This document shows, one piece after another, positions 34,181-46,060 of a stretch of 64,000 bases of DNA. Each line of letters opens with the position of its first letter. Positions within the stretch are counted from its first letter, which is position 1. This DNA is from Agapanthus africanus (lineage: Eukaryota > Streptophyta > Magnoliopsida > Asparagales > Amaryllidaceae): NCBI GenBank assembly GCA_030015575.1, contig CM057339.1:773404809-773468808 (forward strand). Reading direction: 5' to 3'. The notes under the pieces are model-generated. The model did not search any database and had not been told where the DNA came from. It saw only the letters and a list, made by a program, of their open reading frames with translations. A program made the translations under genes and the position numbers.

Positions 34181-34396
34181 TGGCTTAGGAAGCAGGTTCA
34201 GATCTGCTACCTAAGGCTTTCAACTTTATGAGCCGTGAGGGTCTCATAAAGACTTTTCTCCCTACGAGTCGAGAGGATCTCGTAGGTGTATTTTCTCCTT
34301 AGGGGTCATGAGGATTCCTAAGTGCGTTTTCTCTTATAAGTCGTAAGGATCTTATAAGAGAATTTTCCCTCTTACGAGTCGAGAGGATCCGTAAGC
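34181..34396. repeat. hairpin array H3 (Ogre-B)
   Basis: Units: CTTAGGAAGCAG / CTGCTACCTAAG, CTTTATGAG / CTCATAAAG (34224-34232, 34243-34251), CCTACGAG / CTCGTAGG (34261-34268, 34279-34286), CTTAGGGGT / ATTCCTAAG with G-T pairs, TCTCTTATAAG / CTTATAAGAGA (34330-34340, 34351-34361) and CTTACGAG / CCGTAAG. Loops are 7-10 bases and built on CGTRAGG or CGAGAGG. Confidence 0.92.
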
Positions 34397-35138
34397 GGTT
34401 GTTTCCCTCCTTGTCGAGATTCGACTTCGGAGAGTGTGACCCGTGAATAGTATGCAAGAGTCCATTTTGGACCAACTTGCAGGGTCCCAGTGCTTAGGAA
34501 ACAGGTTTTTTAATCCCCGTTGCCTAAGGCTTTTCCTCACGAGTCGAAACATATCGAGTAGTTCTCGTAAAGACACTAATTTCCTCACGAGTCGAGACGA
34601 ATCGAGCATTTCTCGTAAGAATATCCTAACGTCACAGTTAACCTCTGCTCTTTACGACAGAGGTCCGTTAGGGTCTGTGGTACTTAGGGTTTTGTCCATC
34701 GTACCGTCGCGTTGGCTGATGTATTCCTCGATAGGCGATCTTGCTGTTCGAGTAGCCTTGCGACTGTCGTGTCTCTGATCCCTTCGGGGGCTGGACAAGA
34801 CGTCTTCAAGCAATCCTCCTAGGCAGTTTGACCATCGGAAGAGCAAGCGTTAGGAATTTTGCCATGCCGCTTTTTACTTGAGGTTAGGCTCATTTTGGAG
34901 AGCCCCGATGAGTCATAATCACTCCGCGCTGGTGTGGGATGATCTCCGATAGTCTTTCAGGCTTTATATGACATGCCGTTAAGACCCTGAAGCTAGGAAT
35001 TTGGCCTTTGCTTCATTTGCTGGCATTGCGTCCTCTATATCGAGACGAATGTCGCGGTTGTCTCTAGGTTACTGGTGAACCGTCGAGGTTTGGAACTAGG
35101 GATTTTGCCGTGGCTCCTCTTGGTGATGTTGTATATTC
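34397..35138 (-). other. Ogre-B 3' region without a recognised gene
   Basis: It starts with more degenerate hairpin units (CTTAGGAAAC..GTTGCCTAAG near 34495). The stretch 34640-34870 does not resemble the repeats, and its short frames match nothing I know. From 34910 one copy of the 148-bp repeat seen at 36300 begins. Confidence 0.5.
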
Positions 35139-36290
35139 CTGCAGAGACACTGATTTCTCTGCGGGTCGGCACGAATTGAGATGTTCTCGTCAAGGACACT
35201 GATTTCCCTGAATCGAGGTATTTGCCAAGGACACTGATTTCCCTGGAGTCGAAACGAATCGAGGTATTCCTGCAAAGACGCTGATTTCTCTGCGGGTCGA
35301 CGCAAATCGAGATGCTCCTCGTCAAGGACGCTGATTTCCCTGAATCGAGGTATTTTCCAAGGACACTGATTTCCCCGGAGTCGAAACGAATCGAGGTATT
35401 CCTGTAAAGACACTGATTTCTCTGCGGGCCGACGCGAATCGAGATGCTCCTCGTCAAGGACGATGATTTCCCTGAATCGAGGTATTTGCCAAGGACACTG
35501 ATTTCCCTGGAGTCGAAACGAATCGAGGTATTCCTGCAAAGACGCTGATTTCTCTGCGGGTCGACGCGAATCGAGATGCTCCTCGTCAAGGACGCTGATT
35601 TCCCTGAATCGAGGTATTTGCCAAGGACACTGATTTCCCCGGAGTCGAAACGAATCGAGGTATTCCTGCAAAGACGTTGATTTCTCTGCGGGTCGACGCG
35701 AATCGAGATGCTCCTCATCAAGGACGCTGATTTCCCTGAATCGAGGTATTTGAAAAGGACACTGATTTCCCTGGAGTCGAAACGAATCGAGGTATTCCTG
35801 CAAAGACACTGATTTCTCTGCGGGTCGACGCGAATCGAGGTGCTTTCGTCAAGGACGCTGATTTCCCTGAATCGAGGAGGTTGCCAAGGACACTGATTTC
35901 CCTGGGGTTGAGACGAATCGAAGTATTCCTGCAAAGACGTTGATTTCTCTGCGGGTCGACACGAATCAAGATGCTCTCATCAAGGACGCTGATTTCCCTG
36001 AATCGAGGTTTTTGCTAAGGACACTGATTTCCTCGGAGTTGAAACGAATCGAGGTATTCCTGAAAAGACGCTGATTTCTCTGTGGGTCGATACGAATCGA
36101 GATGCTCTCGTCAAGGACGCTGATTTCCTCGGAGTTGAAACGAATCGAGGTATTCCTGCAAAGACACTGATTTCTCTGCGGGTCGACGCGAATCGAGATG
36201 CTCTCGTCAAGGACGCTGATTTCCCTGAATCGAGGAGGTTGCCAAGGACACTGATTTCCTCGGAGTTGAAACGAATCGAGGTATTCCTTT
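35139..36290. repeat. 132-bp tandem repeat, about 9 copies (Ogre-B)
   Basis: This is the same family as the 131-bp array of Ogre-A, mostly with one extra base (GCTCCTCGTC instead of GCTCTCGTC). TGCGGG recurs at 35160, 35291, 35423, 35555, 35687, 35819 and 35950. The last unit lacks one sub-block of about 35 bases. Because 132 is divisible by three, long frames stay open on the - strand by periodicity. Confidence 0.95.
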
Positions 36291-36299
36291 GCGTCTGCT

Positions 36300-37040
36300 G
36301 TGTCGAGACGAACGTCGAGGTGGTGACCACTCCGCACTGGTGTGAGATGATCTCTGATTGTCTTTCAGGATTTATATGACTTGCCGTTAAGACCCTGAAG
36401 CTAGGAATTTGGCCTTTGCTTCGTTCGCTGGCATTGCGTCCGCTATATCGAGACGAATGTCGCGGTTGCCACTAGGTTGTTGGTGAACCGTCGAGGTTTG
36501 GAACTAGGGATTTTTCTGTGGCTCCGTTATTTGATTGTCGTGTCTAAATCCTGCTGGAGAAAGAACACTGGGGTGACATCTCGTCTGCTGTATCGAGACG
36601 AACGTCGAGGAGGTGATCACTCCATGCTGGTGTGGGATGATCTCCGATAGTCTTTCAGGTTTTATATGAGTTACCGTCAAGACGCTGAAGCTAGGAATTT
36701 GGCCTTTGCTTCATTTGCTTTGGCGTTGCGTCTGATGTGTCGAGACGAACGTCGAGGTGGTTACCACTCCGCACTGGTGCGAGATGATCTCCGATTGTCT
36801 TTCTGGCTTTATATGACTTGTCGTCAAGACCCTGAAGCTAGGAATTTGGCCTTTGCTTCATTTGCTTTGGCGTTGCGTCTGCTGTGTCGAGACGCACGTC
36901 GAGGTGGTGACCACTCCGCACTGGCGCGAGATGATCTCCGATTGTCTTTCAGGCTTTATATGACTTGCCGTCAAGACCCTGAAGCTAGGAATTTGGCCTT
37001 TGCTTCATTTGCTTTTGGCGTTGTGTCTGTTGTATCTAGA
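36300..37040. repeat. tandem repeat of about 146-148 bp (Ogre-B)
   Basis: Copies share CCACTCCGCACTGG, GATGATCTCCGATTG, TCTTTCAGG and CCTGAAGCTAGGAATTTGGC. Starts at about 36327, 36617, 36763 and 36911 give the period. Confidence 0.88.
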
Positions 37041-37480
37041 CGAACGCTGAGGTGGAGCTGGGATTTTGCCATCACTTCGCTTTACTGACCATGGGGTCTT
37101 TTTGTTGACGTTGCATTTACATCCTGCTGGAGTGCGAAGGAACGCCGTTGTTGACATTGCGTCTGCTGTAACGAGACGAATGCTGAGGTGGAGTTGGGAT
37201 TTTGCCATCACTCCGCTTTGTTTTGACCGTGAGGTCTTTCGTTGATGTTGCATCTGCATCCTGCTGGATTACAAAGGAACGCCGTTGTTCACATCTCGTC
37301 TGCTGTATCGAGACGAATGTTGAGGTGAAGCTGGGATTTTGCCGTCGCTTCGCCTTGTTTTGACCGTGAGGTCTTTCGTTGACATTGCATCTGCATCCTG
37401 CCGGAGTGAGGAGAAACACCGTTGGTGATCTCTAAGTTGTCGATATCGATGTCGAGACCCTGAAGCTAGGGATCTCCTTT
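37041..37480. repeat. tandem repeat of about 137 bp (Ogre-B)
   Basis: Three copies contain GGGATTTTGCC and CATCCTGC, and two of them TTTTGACCGTGAGGTC, with starts near 37065, 37200 and 37337. Confidence 0.8.
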
Positions 37481-37699
37481 TGCTTCATCTGTTGACATTA
37501 TGTCTGCAATATTGTGACAAATGTCGAGGTTGTCTCTGGGTTGTCTATGAACCGCCTAGATTTGGCTTCGCTTTCTGGTGGATCCTGTTGGGAAGGTATG
37601 GTTCCCTCTTTGTTTGTGTCCCTAGATTGTATACAGGGATAGATGTGATCTCCCCTGTAGGGCAAAAGTTTCATTCATTTTTTTTATATTATTATTTTA

Positions 37700-37990
37700 T
37701 TTCCGCGATGCTCTATCATTTCAGCTTTTATATTGCGAAGGCCGCGATTGCCCAATCATTTCGGCTATTTTTCGCGGTGCCCAATCATTTCGGCTATTTT
37801 TCTTTTTACTCGCTGCCCAATCACTTCGGCTATTTTTTTTCTTTTACTCACTGCTTTTTATTGCGAGTTGCCCAATCATTTCGGCTATTTTGCATGCATA
37901 CATTTTTACTTGCTGATTTTGTTGCAAGTCGCCCTATCATTTCAGCTATTTTGCATGCATGTGTGGCTTGCTGTCTTTTCGCCGCAAGCT
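37700..37990. repeat. CCAATCATTTCGGCT repeats with CTTGC / GCAAG hairpins (Ogre-B)
   Basis: About six copies of CCAATCATTTCGGCTATTTT or close variants occur. Between them lie hairpins such as CTTGC / GCAAG at 37909-37913 and 37924-37928, and at 37967-37971 and 37984-37988. Ogre-A has CTCGC / GCGAG in matching places. Confidence 0.82.
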
Positions 37991-38084
37991 TGGGATTAGA
38001 CACCGATTTCGGCATCAACACCGCTACAACCGGGATGTTGCCAGGAGCGAATCATCATTTTCCTCTGTCGATGTCGAACAAAGG

Positions 38085-38301
38085 TGGCTTAGTAAACAGG
38101 GTTAGGATCCTGTCGACTAAGGATTTAGACTTCATGAGCCGTAAGGGTCTCACAAATGTATTTCTCCTTACAAGTCGTGAAGATCTCGTAGGTGTGTTTT
38201 CTCCTTAGGAATCGTGAGGATTCCTAAGTGTATGTTCTCTTATAAGTCGTAAGGATCCTACAAGAGTGATTTCTCCTTATAAGTCGAGAGGACTTACAAG
38301 G
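38085..38301. repeat. hairpin array H4 (Ogre-B)
   Basis: Units include CTTAGTAAACAGG / CCTGTCGACTAAG, CTTAGGAAT / ATTCCTAAG, TCTCTTATAAG / CCTACAAGAG and CCTTATAAGT / ACTTACAAGG. Loops are CGTRAGG or CGAGAGG. Confidence 0.87.
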
Positions 38302-38433
38302 GTTGTTCACCATATGGACATATCCCTAGTCACGGTTGGGACTTGGTTAGGGAAATGTTTATTTGCGCCCGTGGATTGTATACAAGGGTCGGTATTGAAC
38401 CTCTTGTAAGGCAATATCGAAGGTTTTGGGGGT

Positions 38434-38650
38434 TGCTTAAGAACAGGTTCAGGTCTCTGTAACTTAAGACTTTCAAATCTTATGAGCCGTGAGGGTCCCA
38501 TAAGAGAGTTCTCCTTACGAGTCATGAGGATCTCGCAAGTGTAATTTCTCCTTAGGAATCGTGAGGATCCCTAAGTGTGTTGCTCCCTTGTGAGTCATAA
38601 GGATCCCACGCGGGTGGTTTCTCCTTACAAGGTCGAGAGGACCCTGTAAG
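38434..38650. repeat. hairpin array H5 (Ogre-B)
   Basis: Units include CTTAAG..CTTAAG, CTTATGAG / CCCATAAG, CTTACGAG / CTCGCAAG, CTTAGGAAT / ATCCCTAAG and CTTACAAGG / CCCTGTAAG. More mismatches are present than in H3. Confidence 0.8.
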
Positions 38651-38654
38651 TGTC

Positions 38655-38882
38655 TTTTAACGAGGTTGCGCCCTTTCGGGTTTTCACAAACACTCGCCGG
38701 CAGCCCTGCTGTTTTTACTCACGGAGCCCTTTCGGGTTTTTATCCGTGCCCATTTTGCTTGTGGACATACCGTTTTTTTTATTCTCTTTTTTTAATTTTT
38801 TTTAACACCACGTCAGCCTGGGGATGCCGCGGGTTGGTAGTAGTTTAACGACGTTTCGGTCATAGGTCAACGTATGATTACG
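38655..38882. repeat. single GCGCCCTTTCGGG unit and gag-proximal DNA (Ogre-B)
   Basis: One copy of the unit that Ogre-A has three times (48200-48565), with GCGCCCTTTCGGGTTTTC and a CACGGA / TCCGTG stem. The rest up to the gag end holds no gene. Confidence 0.75.
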
Positions 38883-41800
38883 CAACTAAATTTTGCCGCA
38901 AATCTTCACATGTTTTGTGCCGGAGGTGGACTCCTTGAAGAGAGGGCTGAGGGCGACTTCTTCGTCAGAGTAGCTTCCAAAGGTGATAACTTGCGATCCC
39001 TTGGTGTCGGCTATGTGACAACTGCCAGCAGCTCTTTCACGCTCATATGTTGTGATTTTCCGTTCCCGACGAGCCTTGCGCTTCACTTGTTGAACGTGTC
39101 GTCGATGAGCAACATATCCCTGCCACCATTTTTTAAAGGCTAAGCATTCCTCGGTGGGGTGTGCAATCCTTTGATGGTATAGGAAGAAGTTAGGATGTAT
39201 GTCTGCTTCGTCAAGACGTATATTGCCAGGGGAATTTCCTTTGAGAGAGGGCAACTTCATTCCTATTGCCAGGGCCCTAGCGAATCGTTTCCTTACTTTA
39301 AGCTTGCTTTTGTTGGCGATAGGGATGCTTTGCTCCAGTCGGGGCGTCTCGACCTTTTCCTCCAGTCATTGGCGTTTGGCCTTTTCAAATATAGCCAGTT
39401 CACGCTCTCGATTGGCTTTGCTTTCCTGATGGGCTTTGTTTAGGAATGCATCAATCATTTCGTCTGATGGTCCTAGCAGTTCTGGTTCGGGACCTGCCCC
39501 CAGTTTCTCTGTGCAAGAAGCCTTTTCATCGTCTACAAACGAGTGAGAGATCACATGACAACTTGCTACGTAACCCTCAGATTCATCCGACGAGCTTTCT
39601 CCATCATCTTCCTCCTGAAAGACGTGGCTGAGGAACTCTTGGAGCGTGATGGGAGTCTGCGTCTTCTGATTATTATATTCCTCCAGCGCGTCGATCTGTT
39701 TTTGCAGGCTCGTGCGCTTGTCGCCAGGTTTCACGGGCTTTTTGGATCTTTTCTTCTTCTTCTTTGAAGATTTCGACGGCTGGGTACAAGTGTTTGGGCC
39801 ATCACCACCGATCTTTGGAGTTGAGCGCAGCTTCAGCATTCTTTCGATGATCTGGGGTTCTAGCGGGTTCTTCCACCTGATCGCCGGGCATGTCTTGAGA
39901 TCATTCAGCATCCTTTTGGTTTTGGCTGATAGCACAACCTCCCACAGAGCTTTTTCAACAAGGGAGTACGTTGCCCCCGGCATATTCACCTTTTTAGGGG
40001 TATGAGGTTGCGGCGGGTTCACCTTCCATTTTTCGGACAACGCGAACTTGACTTGTTGGTATTGGTCTTCAATCCAGTTTTTGAAGACGTAGAAATCTTC
40101 GATAGGATGACCCAATACTCGATGGTAGGGGCAATAATTGGGATTATTCACCTCGCTGGGTTGCGGTGGTCTCCTTGGATTCGTGAGATAGATAAGCCTA
40201 TTGCGCATCGCCAGCTCGAACAGCCTCTTCGTTTTATCCCACGGGAATGAGTAAGAGCGCTTCATTTTCTCATTATAATACCGACGTCTCTCTTCCAGTT
40301 GATCCGCTAGCTTTGGGGCACTGGGCTGCTGTTAGGTGTTCGCAACGAAGGTCGCCTTCCCTTTACCCTTGTCGTTTCGGGGTTCCGGCTTCGGAGGAGA
40401 TGGTATGTGACCCATTTGATCCATTTGGGCTAGCTTATCAATTAAACCCTGGAACGTGGTCGGTTTAAAGAACATCATGAACTGTGAAATAGTTGCATGA
40501 GGGTCTAGGGTGCCCACGAACATGCCCACCGCCGGCGCTTCTTCGATCCGCTGTTCGCACTTCGACCATAGATTCCGCCATTGGATTGCGTACTGAACCC
40601 ACGTCTCGCCCGGCTTCACCCTGGCGTTGATCAATGCGGTGATCGGGGTGCGTTCATTAGCGCTTGCGAATCGCTGGGTGAATAACAACTCCATTTCCGC
40701 GAAAGTTTTGACGGAGTCGTTAGGTAGCTCCGAATACCATTCGAAGGCCGTTTCCGCTAAGCTGCCGATGAATTGGCGAAGCAACAGTTTATCATCGCCC
40801 CCGGTGTTGCCGCATAAGGCTCTGAATTGAGCGACATGCTGATGTGGACTCCCCGTCCCTTTATATACATGAAACTTAGGGATCGTATATCCCGGCGGGT
40901 AATTGATTTAGTCATACCAGCCCGGATAGGGTCGTCCGGTTCTAACAATTTGCCCAGCCGCTTCATTCGCCTGATGAACTCGTATCTGTTGAGCAATATA
41001 GTCGTCTAGTGCAGCTTTGGAAATGGTTTCCTCCTTGGCTGCTGAAAGGGCCGGAGGAGGATTAGATGTCTCCTCTCCGTCGTCTCCGACAATGATTGGA
41101 GGGTCTTCAGCTGGAGGGTCCGGCTGTAACATCATCCCTACCATATCTTGGAAGAGGAGCGCCATTTGTTTTATGTTAGCCGCTTGCTCTACGGCTTCTT
41201 TGTCCTTCTTTTCGAGGACTCTGCGTAAGAAGTCAGCATCGGTTTCTTGTTCGTGACGCTGCTCTGATGATGCCTCCGGGCTTTCCTTTGGCCCGGTGAG
41301 TGCGGCCATCGCAGTCATCATCTCTTGAAGCTTCTGCTATTGCTCCTGGGCTTTTATCAAGGATCGGGTGAGCGGTCGGTGGCCCGTCGAATCACGGCTT
41401 TCCTCCTTTCCGGAAGCCATATAAACAGTGTGCACCACTATGCCCCCAGACTTGGGGCGTTTGTGCTCAGCGCTTTTACGGTCTGCCATGTTCACAGGGG
41501 CTTTTTGCGGCCTCCTTTTCTTTTGAGTGATTGACATTGAGGGAGCCGTTGCAATGGGCACCCAGCCAGCTGTTGCTTTTTCTGGCTTGATAGAGTAGTC
41601 CTTCTCCTGCCGAACCTTCATCTTTTTCTGTCGGCGGAGGTAGTCTTGATCAACAACCGAGTCTTGGACTTGACGCCAGACCTTGTAAATTTTAGAGGAC
41701 AGTCGTTGAGGAGGTTGCTCCAGCTTCTTCTCTGGAGCATTCTCCACAGGTGAAGGAGTTCTCTTCAGCACTGCAGTAAGAGAGTTTCTGCGCACCCTAT

Positions 41801-42463
41801 TAAGCAGCTCAAAGCTGTTTCCAGTTGGAACAGCAGTATCAACTTCCACCACTAGGGCTGATGGAGTTAGCCCAGAGGGAGAGTTGCCCCCAGCTTTTCT
41901 CACTCGGCGCCAGTGGCGACGGCGAGCATTTCGCGCGATTGGAGTTGGTTTAGCCATAGGGGTGACCTCCTCATGCCCCCTGTGTTGGTCAGAATTTGCT
42001 GGTATCAGCCTTTTAAAGACCGACGTCCGTTGAGTGGGGACGGCCAACCTATCAAAAGCAGACTTCCGAGTAGAGGAAGCAACTTTGGTGATTTCTCCTG
42101 GAACGGGAGCAGGGATGGCTATCCGCTTCGGGATAACGCCTTCTGGTATTGCAGGCTTCTTCATGGGCCCGTTGGAGCTCTGGCCTAGTCTGTTAAAAAC
42201 TGAGGCAGTGGAGTGACCCGTTGAGAGGGGCCGCGATAGTTGTAAGCCGATCAAAGACCGAATTCTTTGGAGCTTCTTGCGACGTCATTGGGGGCATTGA
42301 AGCTCATCGGTGGGAGCATGGTCCTGAAGAATAGTCCAGTGGTGGCTTGAGTTACCTGCTCCACTGGCATCTTAAAAAGAGAGGCCGCTTGGGGCTCATA
42401 AGTTACTCCTCCAGCAAGGACGGAGCGAGAGTCTCAGTTGCAGTTAGTGCAGTTTGAAGCCAT
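38883..42463 (-). pseudogene. gag of Ogre-B, broken
   Basis: It starts at the ATG at 42463 (MASNCTNCN then TGA at codon 10). A frameshift lies before 42254, after which one frame continues to a stop at 38883 with internal stops at 41334, 40905, 40329 and 39363. It contains SVFNRL-type motifs near the N-terminus, a capsid-like block (FIGSLAETAFEWYSELP, FAEMELLFTQRFAS, ALINARVKPGETWVQYA), a CPYHRVLGHPIEDF motif and a second YHQRIAHPTEECLAFK motif. Compared with Ogre-A it extends further at its C-end. No protease or RT follows. Gag would form particles; this copy cannot be whole. Confidence 0.88.
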
Positions 42464-42591
42464 TGATCTTCTGTTTTCTGCACGGAGCAAGACACCAAAT
42501 CTAAGTACCTCGAATCCACAGGCAACCACAGCAAACCGCGATTTGTTCGCGAACACGACATACGAAGTGTGGAGTGGAAAGAGGAAAACGT

Positions 42592-42612
42592 TCCACCGGG
42601 CATGCAAGAATC
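42592..42612 (-). other. primer binding site of Ogre-B
   Basis: After the LTR end GGGGAACA the - strand reads GATTCTTGCATGCCC then GGTGG. It aligns with the Ogre-A site. The exact tRNA cannot be settled by eye; an Arg-type primer has been described for Ogre elements. Confidence 0.55.
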
Positions 42613-45004
42613 TGTTCCCCTCTGAATGACGGCCAAGACGGGGACGTCTTGCCTGAGATTCGGGATAGATGCTATTTGGTTTTATCCGTCCACCTCTCCG
42701 AAGATGCCAAGTTGATTCATGGAACCGTGTATCGAAGGTTCAGACGGATGCGGCCGATGTAGCAGACTTCGTCAGATTCCCCCTCGCTTGAGGGGTTTTT
42801 GATAATGGGGAAGCTCTTCCCTGCAGGCGCAAACCCCTGCAGTTAATTATGCTACCGCACCGCGGTAACAACTTTCTCCTTCTCCAGATGTTCAATTCGT
42901 GTCGTGGATGTTTGTTTTGTTTGTGGTTTCCCGTGGATTGTATACGGAGACTAATTTATGTCGTCGCCCGTAGGACGTGGATTAGTCCAAATCCGTATTT
43001 TCTTAGATTTGGGTTTGGGGTTTTGGTTTGAGGATACGTTAGCCATATTTGAGGCTAAGATCAACTCAAACGTTTGTTAAGGATACGTTAGTCTAATTTG
43101 AGACTAAGATCAACTTAACAGGATCGTTTAGATCCGACAAAAGAGCATTTGGGCTCTATTGTTCCAGTTTAGGGACATAGTGGTCGATTGCCAGTTTAGG
43201 GACATGGTGGTCCATTGACAGTTTAGGGACGTGGCGGTCCATGGAATGTATGGCCGTCGGGACCCGTCACCTCTCTGACGACGTTGAAGGATTACAACGA
43301 CATATATCAGAGGAGTTCGGAGATGTACCCTTGAACCAATGTTGGTTGGGAGATTTATAGTCCAATTTGGGACTAAAGTCTGTATGAAGGATACGTTAGC
43401 CATTTTTGAGGCTAAGATCGACTCAAACGTTTATTAAGGATACGTTAGTCTAATTTGAGACTAAGATCAACTTAACGAGATCGTTTAGATCCAACAAAAG
43501 AGCATTTGGGCTCTATTGTTCTAGTTTAGGGACATAGTGGTCCATTGCCAGTTTAGGGACATGGTGGTCCATTGCCAGTTTAGGGACATGGTGGTCCATT
43601 GCCAGTTTAGGGACGTGGCGGTCCATGGAATGTATGGCCGTCGGGACCGGTCATCTCTCTGACGACGTTAAAGGATTACAACGACAGATATCAGAGGAGT
43701 TCGGAGATGTACCCTTGAACCAATGTTGGTTGGGAGATTTATAGTCCAATTTGGGACTAAAGTCTGTTTGAAGGATACGTTAGCCATTTTTGAGGCTAAG
43801 ATCGACTCAAACGTTTGTTAAGGATACGTTAGTCTAATTTGAGACTAAGATCAACTTAACGAGATCGTTTAGATCCAACAAAAGAGCATTTGGGCTCTAT
43901 TGTTCTAGTTTAGGGACATAGTGGTCCATTGCCAGTTTAAGGACATGGTGGTCCATTGCGAGTTTAGGGACATGGTGGTCCATTGCCAGTTTAGGGACAT
44001 GGTGGTCAAACATTCCCATTATGGGGACGAATATTGGTCTAAGGACGCATTAGTCCGTGAGTTTAAGGACCCCACAGTCCGTATCAATGTATGGTTGTCG
44101 AGACCCGTGACCTCTCTGACGACGTTGAGGGATTACAACGACGAATATCAGAAGAGTTCAGAGATGTACCCTTGAACCGGGTGTAAATTGATTTGAAAGG
44201 GCAGTCGTGCTCAGTCCAATTTAATTTGAGGACTTACGGCCAGAATTGGGTTAAGTCCATTTGAAAATTTTTAACATTTTGTTCATGATTGGCCTGTTTA
44301 GGCCTTTGCTTAGGCTCTGCCCCCTTTTTTTAAAATAATGCACAGCATTGGGCTTTTTAATTAAATGCATAGCATTTATTTTGGCCTGTTAGGCCTTTTA
44401 AATTGGGCTCTGTCCCTTTTCTTTAATAATGCAGAGTATTCAATGGTCTGACAGCGCGCCACGCGGCCTGTCAGGCGCTTTGCGCCTATTGAGGAGCGCA
44501 AGGCGCAAATTCATGTGGAGGTGACACGTGTCACGCGCTGGTGAGCGCAAGTCTGTTAGCGCAGTGCGCTGCTGACACGTGGCGCGCTCTGGTGACTTGC
44601 GCCAAACCAAGAGAGCAGTGCTATGTTTTTAGAAGCGCATGGCGCAGTTGTTCTGTGATTGACACGTGGCGCTCTCTGATGGCTTGCGCCAATCCAAGGA
44701 GCGCAACAGTGCAAATTTCAAAAGTGCAAGGCACTGTTTAATATCTTGATCAAAGAAAACAAGTTTTTCTTTTTCTTTTTCCAGAGAGGTTCTACCTCAA
44801 ATTTCAAGAACCAGTAGTTCATCAAAAGGCAATGCCTTTATATAGATCGAAAGATCTAATCAATGAAGTAGATTACTTCTGTTTTATATTTTTTCAATTA
44901 GATCTTATTTTGATCTTTTTTCTCTTCGAGCTCTTCTCAAAATTTTTTAAAGGAGTTCTGTATATCTCTATCTCTCTGTCTTCTAGACTTGGAGTCTAGG
45001 GGCC

Positions 45005-45012
45005 TTTATATA
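45005..45012 (-). promoter_or_regulatory. TATA box in the Ogre-B 5' LTR
   Basis: The - strand reads TATATAAA between GGCCC and GGCC arms, so the box sits in an inverted repeat. Confidence 0.55.
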
Positions 45013-45204
45013 GGGCCAATTAGTTTGTTAGGTTGGTTACAGAGATCTTTCTCTGATTGATCTGGGGATATTTCCCCACCGTCGGATCTTTGATCCAAGG
45101 GCTCTGTTTTACAGAAGATAATCTTCTTGTTTTTAACAAGATTGGAAAGATCTTTCCAGAATTTTATTGTTTAGATGTTGGCACAGTTGGCGCAAGCGCA
45201 CCTG

Positions 45205-45345
45205 CGCTTGACACGTGTCGCGCAACGCAGAGCGTAGCGCAACTGCGCTGACACGTGTCGCACAGAGCGCAGCTCAACTGCGCTGACACGTGTCGCGCAG
45301 CGCAGAGCGCAGCGCAACTGCGCTGACACGTGTCGCGCAGCGCAG
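45205..45345. repeat. GACACGTGTCGCGCAGCG tandem units
   Basis: Four units start near 45209, 45249, 45285 and 45325. The 3' LTR has two near 32521-32575. GACACGTGTC is a 10-base palindrome containing a G-box. Confidence 0.85.
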
Positions 45346-45588
45346 AGCACAAGTCATCTGAAGCGTTGCTTCTTTATTTTTATTTTAAAACAGAACATTG
45401 CTCTGATTGGGTGCTTTATCTTGGGCCCAGCGCTGGCGTGTCTGTTTTTGACACATGGCGCATTGCGCGTAGCGCATGGAATCTGAAGTGTTGGTTCAAT
45501 TTTTGAGTTTTCGAAATTAATACAGAGCTTTGCTCTGATTGGGGAAAAACATATGCGTTGCTTCATTTCCCGCCTTGGAATTTGAACA

Positions 45589-45593
45589 GAGAT
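45589..45593. repeat. target site duplication GAGAT, right of Ogre-B
   Basis: It is identical to 30280-30284. Confidence 0.93.
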
Positions 45594-45925
45594 GCTCTCG
45601 TCAAGGACGCTGATTTCCTTGAATCGAGGAGGTTGCCAAGGACACTGATTTCCCTGGGGTTGAGACGAATCGAGGTATTCCTGCAAAGACGCTGATTTCT
45701 CTGCGGGTCGACGCGGGTCGAGATGCTCTCGTCAAGGACGCTGATTTCCCTGAATCGAGGAGGTTGCTAAGGATACTGATTTACCTGGGGTTGAGACGAA
45801 TCGAGGTATTCCTACAAAGACACTGATTTCTCTGCGGGTCGACGCGAATCAGGATGCTCTCGTCAAGGATGTTGATTTCCCTGAATCGAGGTATTTGCTA
45901 AGGACACTATTTTCCCTGGAGGTCG
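45594..45925. repeat. 131-bp tandem repeat of Ogre-A, continued
   Basis: TGCGGG recurs at 45702 and 45833. It continues the array interrupted at 30284. Confidence 0.93.
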
Positions 45926-46060
45926 GTTGACTTGTTTCCGAGACGGAGCGTTGATCCGGCGGGGAGGTCATTGGTTGACTCTAGGTTGTCTGTGGACCGT
46001 AGAGTCTTAGAACTAGGGACTTTGCCATGGCTCCACTTTGTTAACGTTGCATCCGAATCC

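Larger units (their letters stand above)
30285..45588 (-). mobile_element. Ogre-B: Tat/Ogre-like giant nested in Ogre-A
   Basis: LTRs at 30285-32844 and 42613-45588 flank about 9.8 kb. On the - strand the order is 5' LTR, PBS, broken gag, hairpin and tandem repeats, an antisense ORF beside the 3' LTR, then the 3' LTR. The gag is clearly related to that of Ogre-A but the LTRs differ over much of their length. No pol motif was found. An antisense ORF next to the 3' LTR is a reported feature of some Tat-lineage elements. It is younger than Ogre-A because it interrupts it. Confidence 0.9.
42613..45588 (-). repeat. 5' LTR of Ogre-B (2976 bp)
   Basis: It matches 30285-32818 but has three copies of the 384-bp unit (repeat period measured from 43387 to 43771) and four copies of the GACACGTGTCG unit. 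Its outer end is 26 bases shorter than the 3' LTR equivalent, yet the GAGAT duplication sits directly beside it. Confidence 0.9.

Noticed and set aside
35035..35934. Frames of 299 and 237 codons on the - strand
   Set aside because: The 132-bp repeat length is divisible by three, so several frames stay open by periodicity. In Ogre-A, where the unit is 131 bp, only short frames remain.
36666..38208. Frames of 140 and 242 codons on the + strand
   Set aside because: They run through tandem repeats and low-complexity TTT-rich DNA, and no motif is conserved.
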